Assembly (NCBI GenBank): GCA_032358255.1
Contig: JAULBX010019966.1
Location: forward strand, 1 to 64,000
Direction of reading: 5' to 3'
DNA from: Heterotrichella gracilis
Taxonomy: Eukaryota; Sar; Xanthophyceae; Tribonematales; Xanthonemataceae
DNA: 64,000 bases
Each line of letters starts with the position of its first letter. The first letter of the stretch is position 1. A model generated the notes under the pieces. That model was not told the origin of the DNA, did no database searches, and saw nothing but the letters and a program-made list of their open reading frames with translations. Made by a program: the position numbers and the translations under genes. This document shows positions 55,753-64,000 of the stretch, piece after piece.

Positions 55753-56807
55753 AGCACGCCATGGGGCTTGCGTCATTTGGTGTTGCTTTTGTTGTCTGTT
55801 CTACCAACTCTTGCGCGGGCCCTCTGAAAGACCCTTTGTGACGAAATCAGCGCAGTAATTTCTCCTCACGGTTTAAAGGTTGCTCGCTCACTTCCTGTTC
55901 TTGTAAAAGAAGGAACATCACAACCTCCAGGGAAGGTTCTTGAGGGCGAAGCACGGCAGGCACGCATGCATGCATGCACTCAAGTCAACCGACAGACCGA
56001 TCCTCCTCGACCAGAGTTTTGAACAGGAACGCATGTGAATATTAGACTGACCTGAGTTGGTTGATGAATCCAGGCAATAAGCAATCCTGAGCAAATGACA
56101 AATGCCCGGGAGTTGGAGCGTCACAAGCGCCAAGCATGAAACCAAGTGGTGGGTCAGGGGTGGTGTATTATGGCACAGAAAACCTTGGTGCAAAAACCCT
56201 AGAAGTTTCCGAAGTGGCGCCGTCCCCAACCTGATTTCTTCCTGCTTTGCATTTGCAAGTTGCCAAAAATGAAGGCCATTTTTTGCCTTGTCTCAAGGCT
56301 CTTCTCTTTGGTGCAATATCGTAGTTCTTTGGATCTGTGAAGGATGCATGGCATGCGCATTGCGCGCCCCCACCATCGCCACCCATTGGATCCTTGCAGA
56401 CATACCTGGTATTGATTAAGTGACAGACTTTGCCAGGCTACCACCCATCCCATAAGTATACGTATGGCATTAATGTCTCAATACAGCTTGTTAGAGCTTC
56501 ACAGCATCGTTGGGATTACAGGTATGGGTTTTTTATCCCGCACAAAAGGTTTTCTGAAACAATAAACTAAATTAAGATATTCAAGGCCACCGAAACGCCA
56601 AGTTGCAACGACTGTAACATGCAGCAACAACCCATCCCACCCTTACGGCCACTCAAACACAACCACGACATCTCAATGTGGACTGTGGATGCACACAATG
56701 CAGCATTGGGGGATTGACCCCAACGCCCATGCGCGCCCCTCGTTCCCGCCAACAGGCCCCGACTTCTTGTGCCACAAGTTGTGGCCTGGTGAGGGTTAGG
56801 TCCCCAG
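55753..56807. other. Spacer between PARP-fusion start and NIPA end
   Basis: No gene recognised. It should hold the promoter of the PARP fusion and the NIPA 3' UTR. GCATGCATGCATGC alternation occurs near 55962. Confidence 0.45.
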
Positions 56808-59800
56808 TCAATCCTTCTTATCCCCCTTGTCCTTTGGCTCCCTCCCCTGTGCATCCGTATCTTCACCCCCCCCCAGCTCGTCATAACCCCTGAGGCCGGG
56901 AGACAGAGTGCGCAGGAGGACCCTGCAGCACCACATGCTAGGGTTTAGGGTTCAGGGCGACAGCGTGCACAGGAGAAAGCAAATAGTGACCACAGTGGTA
57001 GGGGTGAGGTTCAGGGCCGACGTCACACACTAGGGTTCAGGGTCCAGGGGGGCACCGTGCACAAAAAGAACCTGCGCAACCATACCTCTAGGGTTCAGGG
57101 TTCATGATCCACCACCACTGATAATGCAAGGTAGTGTAGAGTGCATCTGCCACACAGTGCAACAAATTTTCAACATGGCGCCACACCAGACACTGCCCCT
57201 AGCCACACAGAGTACCCTAGTAGGGATAATCCTACCCACCTTGGAGACAGCGGATTGCCTGACGGGGCCCGGGGCACCGGCCGGCCTTCCAACGAGGGGC
57301 CGCCCCCAGATCCAGATGCGGATTTCAAGGGGGGCACGCCTCTCGCAGCATTTGGGCCCCCTGTCCGGGCCTCTTGCGATGTGCTGGGCAGCGCAGCGGC
57401 AGGGGGGGCGGCCGACCTCCCCTGTTCCCTCACACTAGTGGATGAGGGGGTTTCTTCCCCTGGGGAGATTGTGGGTTCAATCCCAAAGTCCCACCCGCTC
57501 TCCTCCCCATCCTCTGACCCCGCATCGTCCCACATGCTGCTGCCGATGGGGTTCGTCCGGTGGGGCGCGGGGGGGTCAAAATCAAACGACTCCTGATCCA
57601 CCTACAAACAACCAATAAACCATTATTGTCATTTGCAGTGTAAAAAGCTATATGTTTGTCATTTAGTTTTTATGAAGAAAACGTCACTGTGATAGCCCAT
57701 TCCAAAAAGACACTCAGCTTAGGTTAAGGTATCTCCTCACCAGGCCTGTCATGGAGAGTTCCAAACCCCCCGATTCCTCCCCTTGCATCAATCCCCCACC
57801 CGCCCCATTGGTGGGTGGGGGTGGCGGTTTGCTGGCCATGTGGTTGGTGATGGAGGGCGCAATTTGGGGGCCCTCCTCGAAATCCATGAGCCACGGCATT
57901 TGCAGGGGGGTTACGACGGGGGAGTGTGCGGGGTTGTCAGACCAGCCCCCAAACACTTGGGTCATTGCGCCCAGCGAGAAATCCTCCATCAAGTCCTGCG
58001 CAAGTGCACAGGAACACACAGTAAATAGTGGCTAGCCACGCTGTTAAACACGACTAAAACAACCGGTAGTTACCAATTATTACGGCTGCGTGACAACTGC
58101 CGGTTCAAAGGCAAAACCCCTTGCCACACCCTGCTAAAAACTTTAGGTGCCACAGGGGCACTGAAGACCCTACAGGAACCCTACTGGAGTCCTCCATGCA
58201 GAACGACGCTGAAGACCCTACAGCTACCTCATTCAGCCCTAAAATATAGATTTTGATGTCAATATGCCAAACTGGTATCAAGACCCCTTGCCAAATCCTA
58301 GCCGGCGGTGCGTGTATACTATACAGAGAAACCCTATCAGATCCCTCGCACAAAATCTTACCTCATACAGCTCTGCCAGACCCCAGTTGGGGGTTTGGGA
58401 GTGTGTGGAGGGGGAGGGGACGGAGGGGGATGCGGGGGAAGGGGGGGCATCGGGGTCCATGTCACTGGCAACACCCTGCAAGCAAGGGGTGTACATTAAT
58501 ATATGTGAATTCTACTAGAATAAAACGGGAGGGCAGAGAGGGTGGGCACAGCCTACCATGGTGCATCATGACCACAGCAACAGCTACAACTTATAACCCC
58601 CCCTTTCAGCCCCTCTCCACCCACCTGGGTGCCTAGTAGCTCTGCAGCGGTCTCGCTCTGATTTCGCCGGTGCCCCCACAGCCTGCCCAGCGGGGTTGGT
58701 TTGGCTGTCTCCCCCTTGCCCTTACCCTGCACAAGCACAAGCAGGATGTGTCATAAGCACATAAGTTGGGAGGGCAACAGTCCCCGGCAATCCCCAGCGG
58801 GTCGCATGCATTGTGGGTTGGGACAGGTCGCGGAATGCCAGGACCTGGCAATCAGTGGTGTCGAAAGAAATGCACAGCGCTGGAGGATATCATCCTGGAT
58901 GTGGGATTTAGGTTTCCTCACTGAGGGGAGCGTGCCACAACATCGGCAGAAAGGGCGATCCGAGTTAACAAAAGGTTTATACTATTCCAGATCTTCTTCC
59001 CCGATGCAAGGTATTAGTTGTGAGAGTGAGATGGCTAATTATTGTGGTGCAGGAAGCAAATGGGCCCCTTTAGCAGTCACACCCCCTGACCCTCCCCACC
59101 CCACCCTTTACCCCACCTTGCGACCTACAGGCACAGCCCCCTGGCCCTGCTCCACGTCACCCCCCCTGACCTCCCCGTTTGCGTCTGCCACCGCCCCCTC
59201 CCCTGGGACCCCCTCCAGGTGCGCCAATTCCCCCCCTGGGATGCCCTCCCCTCTCCGCTTGTCCTTGAACCGCGTCAAAACAAACACGCCCACAAATACA
59301 GTCTGTAAATCCACACGAATAAATAAAGGGGCATTATGTTATGGAGAGAATATGTGTTATGGCATGTTGCGTAGATTTTTCTGTGGGCCGTCACACCCAC
59401 ACATGAGCTGTAATGGGTTGGTAAACGGTAGTGTTAATTGCCACTGACATTCCATGTGTAGTGGGTGTAGTGACATGGATGTAGCGAATGGCGGATAGAA
59501 AATTTTTGTTCAGGAATCAGTAAATAATGCAAAAAAAGTGGACTGTAAACCCTAAACCATTACTCACCACCACGCCCAGCGAGAACATGATTGTGGACAG
59601 CGGTGTGAACGTCTTGTATTCCTGGAAGTACACCATGCCCTCAAGCACGCTGAACAGGGTCCAGCTGATCTGCATCACAGGCACGATGACGGTGGCGGGG
59701 AACAGGCGCAGGGCCTATCGAGGCGGGAAGGAAGGGGTTAAGAGGGTGCATGGATAAAGGAAGATAGGTTTTGGCGTGGAGGCAGGCCTATGACAAGTGG

Positions 59801-62800
59801 GAAAGAAGTGCAGTTAGATGCGACAGCGAGAACAGGGCGATGGTAAAGAAGGGCCCAGCTGATCTGCATGACCGGCGCAATGACAGTGGCGGGGAACAGG
59901 CGGGGGACCAGGGTTTATAATGGTGCGGGGGAAGGAGTCAACGGGGTCTATAGCGGGATGCATGGTGGTGCATGGCAGTGTAGATGCAGGTGGTGCATCA
60001 GGGGAGGGGGGGTGCTTGGCCTGGGTGTGGGGTCTATAGACAAGGGGAAAATAATGCAATTAAATGCAGCAGCAGCAGATCTGGATTCTAGAATGGAGAG
60101 GTAAATGAGAGGGTCCATCTGGTCAGCAGCCCTGGGCAAAACCGCCCCCGCCGTGACCCCACCACCGCCAACGCATCCCCACCACTATCCCCACCTTGTT
60201 CAGCCTGGTGAGCCAGAATGCAGCAAACACCAGGAATAGGACCACCACCGCCACCACCGCCACCACACCACCAGCACCCCCAGTACTACCGCCACTATCC
60301 CCACCCCTCATCCTGTTCAGCCTGGTGAATAAAACTGATGCAATACAGAAAAACAGCACCACCACCACCAACCCCCACCTTGTTCAGCCTGGTGAGCCAG
60401 AATGCAGCAAACACCAAAAACAGCACCACCACCAGGTAGGTGAACCAGTACTTGAGCTGGTTATCCCCCTTGAAGGTCACCCGGATCAGCACGCTCAGGG
60501 TCTTGCCAAACAGCACCGACTGAGTCCCCAAAATGCCCGCAAATACGGAATACGAGGTGGGCAGCCAGAAGGCCCAGGGCCCCGTGGCGGTGCCAAGGTT
60601 TCCCTTCCCCACCCTGCGCTTGCCCAGGTGGTAGACACAGTACATGCCCACCACTGCGGCCACTCCCAGGCACAGGTAGGTGATGTAGGCGGGCCTGGAC
60701 GGGAGGGAAAGGGAGGGTGAAGGGGAGATTGAGTGTTGAAAAGTGCGGCTTTGTAGTGTAAGAGCATGGGTGCATGGGATGAATATCTGGATTTTGCCAC
60801 ATGATACATGTGTGAGAATGGGGCGATGGGTTTAGGGTTTCCCCATACCAAGCATGCTACCATATGGGTGGGTAGCCATGCGGCGCCGCATGAGCCACAT
60901 CAGAAACAATGAGATGCAAAATCCTACAGCCTAAACCCAACCACCCTCGGCCAATACTGTGCACTATTGATGCAGCGCATCGCTCTGTCCGCGTCACAAA
61001 ACCCTCCCAAACCCCTACCCCTACGCTCCACTCACTCTGTGTCAAGTTGCTTCAGCTCCCGCACCGTGAATGTCTCGCTGGTGTGGTTCCTAAAGCTCTA
61101 TATCCTCGTCACCCAAAACCCTCCCAAAACCCTACTCCCACCCCCCACTCACCCTGTGTCAAGCTGCTTGAGCTCCGGGAAAGTGGACATCGGCTGGTGG
61201 TTCCTAATACCCTAGCAAAAAGAAACCCTGTAACCAGACCCTAAGTATCGACACTTTTGTTATGTCCCCACTCACTCTGTGTACAGCTGCTTCAGCTCCG
61301 GCACAGTGAATGTCTCGCTGGTATGATTCCCAAAGCTCTATTTCCTCGTCACCCAAAACCCTCCCCAAACCCTACTCCCACCCCCCACTCACTCTGTGTA
61401 CAGCTGCTTCAGCTCCGGCACCGTCAAGACCTCGCTGGTGTGGTTCCCAAAGCTGACCAGCATGATGCAGCCTGCTACAATGAGCACGGTGGAGAAGATG
61501 ATGCGGCCGGTGATCTGCGCATAGGCAAGGTGGTTGTAAGTATTGTGTGATCATGTTGGAGCATGATGGGACATGATCAGTGTGAGGACAATGGCGATTT
61601 GATTGTGATCTGCGCACACGGCAATGTGGTTGTAAGTATTGTATGATCATGTTGGAGCATGATGGGACATGATCACGGTGGGGACGGTGGTGGCAGTTAC
61701 AAATTTTGCCCCCGTGATCTGATCTGATCTCATGACATGCACCCCAGATAAGCCTTTCGATGTAAATATATAGACCTGGATCATGTGAGGTACCTAGGTG
61801 GAGGCCTCATTTGTAGCTGCGACTATCAAGTTGGGATCATGCGGGGGTGCAGGAACCAACGATGGAGGCCTTTCTTGCAGTTGTAAGTGTAACCAAGTTG
61901 GATCATTTTGATCACTCCACACCTGCTCGTGGAGGACCAGGTAGGCAAAAATGACGTTTGACACAAACTGCACCGACCCCAGCGCGGCCAGGAGCGACTG
62001 TGCGGCAAACCCTGCGCAGGTAAGATGATGTTCAGGGTATAAAGGGGTGTAATGGGATTGGGATTTTGGGTTTTACGTGTGCTGCAGGCCACATGTGTGG
62101 AGCGTATATAAGGCGGCAAGTGACCAATGAGCTTGTATCAGGACAGGCTGCGTGGAGTTCTATTTTGCTTTTTATGGCACTTTATCAGTGTATTAATTGG
62201 ATTTGATTATCAACATCAAAATCCAAGTTTTAATTCCAGGCGGCCTCTGGTGTCACCATAGGCAGGCATAGGCAGGCGAGGTGTCAAGGGGTGCACACCA
62301 AAAGAAAGGCAACATTGCGAATGCTGCCCACTAGAATTTAGGGTTTAGGGACTAGGGTTGGGCTTTGTGCGCACCGAAGGAGGCAAAATTGAGGATGTTG
62401 CCCACAAGGAAGACTGATGCGCCTCCCTGCCACGCACGGAATTTCCTGCACCCATACATTTAATGATATCATTTTATTGGCCGATTCATCGCATTTATTA
62501 ACGTGGACACATTGCCTTGGGATGCATTTCTGTAACACACAATACATGGCCCGTAATACGCCATGTACCATCAAAAAGCGTATTGCTTTGAGGCATTTGT
62601 AAGGCGCCGGTGCCATGGCCCAGCCATCCGTTTGCCACAGGTTTGATTGCAAAAATTCCAACTAGCCATCCCGATTCTGGCTGCGATCATATGCAATTTA
62701 TTTGCATGCCATACACTTGCCTGTGCCAGGGTATGCACACTGCAGGAGTGGGCTCTGCCCTGATAGGGTTTTGGATGCACCGATACGGCAGCTAACATTG

Positions 62801-63694
62801 CACTGGGCCAAGCAATACCCTAGGGTTTTCCTCACCGTATGGGTGGCTTCTCCTCATCTGGTTGCTCCAATGCCGCGCGCCGGTTGTGGCCAAGCTTCAT
62901 GTAATTCTGAACCGGAAAAAATCACATGGAACTTTCAGTCGCACTGTTATCAACCCTTCCACACCCTATTAGGGTTAAATCCCCACCGGATCAGCACCAT
63001 CTGTGCAAAACCCCTGGCTGGGATATCATTGCCTGAACATTAGTGTGTCAAGCAAAGGAGCAGCTGCAGCTCATGCATGCCATATGAGACACATTCTTCT
63101 TGCTAGGGTTTGACAACATCCCTTGCTAGGGTTATGCAACACCCCTAAGCGAAAAAGATTGGAATAACAGCGGCGGAGACGGGCGCTGGAGTTTCTGCAC
63201 ACTAGATTATTGGAAGCGGTCCAGAGAAGAAGCAAAGCAGTGGGGATTCATCATGCCAACGAGGACGGTGCTAGCGCTGACCAAGCCTGCAACTAAGCGT
63301 GGCAATGCATACATGCGCAGAGCATGTGAGGGGGGCGGGGGATTGAACCCTGCAAATGTACGCCTTGCAGAATTCCTCAGTCCACACAGCTTGTGAGGGG
63401 TCCACCCTTACCGTGCCCAGGTTGATCATAATGCTGCCAAACTGCAGCGGCAAGGGCAGGGGAGTCAGTGCCTAGCACCTGCTTGTTTGCTCAGCTAGTT
63501 GGTAGAGGTAGGTAAGGATTCTTGGTGCACACTAGGGTGCTGGATGCTAGACGCATGCAACTGGCCACACCACCACATGGTATGCATATTGAAAGTTCAA
63601 ATGGCTCACAGTCGTCAACAAGTTTCAAGCATGGCCCCAACATGCCACCCACACTTACCAGGTTGATAATAGCGCCCACATACCACAGCGCCAT
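56808..63694 (-). CDS. NIPA-type magnesium transporter with long disordered C-terminus
   Basis: NIPA proteins are multi-pass membrane carriers for Mg2+. Exons: 63694-63659 (MALWYVGAIINL), 63441-63412 (FGSIMINLGT), 62906-62836 (NYMKLGHNRR), 62445-62375 (GASVFLVGNILNFASFG), 62011-61923 (AAQSLLAALGSVQFVSNVIF), 61514-61393 (ITGRIIFSTVLIVAGCIMLV), 60695-60380 (five or so membrane spans, FAAFWLTRLNK), about 59715-59570 (PATVIVPVMQISWTLFSVLE) and about 59304-59130. Phases match through the first seven. The GSIMINLGTNYMKLGH and SLLAALGSVQFVSN blocks are family hallmarks. The tail exons (about 58728-58632, 58477-58360, 57998-57733, 57604-57242 and 56892-56808) encode a roughly 300-residue Ser/Pro/Gly-rich, acidic region ending DKGDKKD, with no domain seen. 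Several introns hold multiple exon echoes. Confidence 0.87.
56900..57112. repeat. Tandem imperfect repeat with TAGGGTTCAGGGTT core
   Basis: Three or four units of about 60 bases (each with TAGGGTTTAGGGTTCAGGG or a variant, then a GTGCACA segment) lie in the last NIPA intron. They may be another decayed expansion seeded by telomere-type heptamers. Confidence 0.7.
59851..59908 (-). repeat. Echo of NIPA exon start (RLFPATVIVPVMQISW)
   Basis: The segment copies 59659-59714 (CAGCTGATCTGCATGACCGG against CAGCTGATCTGCATCACAGG; then GTGGCGGGGAACAGGCG). It lies upstream of the exon in transcription. Confidence 0.85.
60190..60365 (-). repeat. Two echoes of NIPA exon end (FAAFWLTRLNK)
   Basis: 60192-60258 copies 60376-60440 closely (CACCTTGTTCAGCCTGGTGA, then GCCAGAATGCAGCAAACACC). 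60308-60362 is a more decayed copy. Both lie downstream of the true exon end in transcription. Confidence 0.9.
61028..61340 (-). repeat. Three echoes of NIPA exon end (TSEVLTVPELKQLYT)
   Basis: Copies at 61032-61098, 61149-61205 and 61268-61345 repeat 61388-61455 (CAGCTGCTTCAGCTCCGGCA), each with CTCACTC donor context and trailing CCCTCCCAAACCC. The spacing of about 118 bases is regular, giving a four-unit array whose last unit is the functional exon end. Confidence 0.92.
61605..61690 (-). repeat. Echo of NIPA exon start with flanking intron
   Basis: The segment copies 61511-61590 (GTGATCTGCGCA, then TGGTTGTAAGTATTGT and TGGAGCATGATGGGACATGA) about 95 bases upstream in transcription. It mirrors the other-side echoes of the same exon. 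Confidence 0.88.
62286..62338 (-). repeat. Echo of NIPA exon end (GNILNFASF)
   Basis: The segment copies 62368-62415 (TGCGCACC, then AGGCAAAATTGAGGATGTTG CCCAC against GGCAACATTGCGAATGCTGCCCAC) downstream of the exon, followed by TTTAGGG sequence. Confidence 0.8.
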
Positions 63695-64000
63695 GGCTGC
63701 AACAGCTGACTGAAAATGCTAATAATATAGCCGCTTACGGTGCCCTGGGGTGCGTGGTGGCACAAGCTATAACCCGGTCAACCTGGGTGACGTGCGCCCC
63801 AGTCAGATCTCGTCTTGATAGCCTTGGTCCGCTTTCTTTCAAGGCGAGAGGCATAGATAAGGGAAGCCAGTCTGAAGGCTAGGGACTTCGCTTGTATAAT
63901 AGGCGGGCCTGCCTTGCGAACCAAGAGGCGGTGGCGGTGGCTCACCCATGTCTAGGCAGGTTTAGTTTGGGGTGCATAGCAGACTGCTAGGACAATGCAA
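63695..64000. other. Upstream of the NIPA gene, no gene recognised
   Basis: Probable NIPA promoter side. No TATA box, exon or tRNA fold was identified with confidence. Confidence 0.4.

Noticed and set aside
57455-57485. GGGTTCAATCCC, a tRNA B-box look-alike (another at 63340-63356 on the minus strand)
   Set aside because: No A-box, acceptor stem or anticodon arm could be folded around either. The first lies inside a NIPA tail exon.
1-64000. LTR elements, LINEs, Polintons or other virus-derived sequences, and CRISPR arrays
   Set aside because: No reverse transcriptase, integrase, capsid-like reading, long terminal repeats or spaced palindromic array was seen. The only transposon-like element supported is the MITE at 42802-43174.

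Overview
The window is nuclear DNA of a eukaryote, most likely a green alga (Chlorophyta or a prasinophyte-grade relative). Genes are intron-rich with GT-AG introns and a few GC-AG ones. Introns and spacers are studded with the plant/algal telomere heptamer TTTAGGG / CCCTAAA. Two genes look plastid-directed (MurE-like, EngB). The ERD2-like, LYR-motif, NIPA and MurE proteins are closest, from memory, to the plant forms. All three stop codons are used to end genes, so the standard code applies. The species cannot be named from sequence alone.

Layout, left to right: (1) 1.0-7.2 kb, two head-to-head degenerate copies of an ARM-repeat gene with a plant-U-box-like N-terminal helical domain (copy A minus, copy B plus). 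(2) 8.0-15.9 kb minus, TRAPPC11, head-to-head with (3) 16.6-18.8 kb plus, an ERD2/KDEL-receptor-like membrane protein. (4) 19.7-21.0 kb minus, a LYR-motif mitochondrial protein. (5) 21.6-25.8 kb minus, a third broken ARM copy (C). (6) 26.2-27.0 kb minus, a two-exon fragment copied from the chitinase gene. (7) 28.4-35.4 kb minus, a MurE-like protein lacking several catalytic motifs, head-to-head with (8) 36.1-38.7 kb plus, the GTPase EngB. (9) 40.2-48.1 kb plus, a secreted chitinase with two chitin-binding and two GH18 domains, carrying a hAT-like MITE in one intron. (10) 50.1-55.8 kb minus, a UBC / VDLT-motif / UBA / PARP fusion. (11) 56.8-63.7 kb minus, a NIPA-type magnesium transporter with a long disordered tail.

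The strongest unexplained signal is structural. In seven of the ten multi-exon loci (ARM copy A, TRAPPC11, ERD2-like, MurE, EngB, chitinase, NIPA), introns contain degenerate tandem copies ('echoes') of the neighbouring exon edge, including its splice site. An exon's 3' end is repeated just downstream and its 5' start just upstream, from one to four times. By eye there are about forty. The LYR-motif and PARP genes lie in the same window but lack them, and their introns also lack the TTTAGGG heptamers.

Functionally the window mixes secretory traffic (TRAPPC11, ERD2-like), plastid housekeeping (MurE-like, EngB), chitin breakdown, ubiquitin/ADP-ribose signalling, and decaying ARM paralogs. Exon coordinates were assigned by hand from splice consensus and protein similarity recalled from known families. 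They are exact for EngB, chitinase, the ERD2-like and LYR-motif genes and most NIPA exons, and approximate elsewhere.
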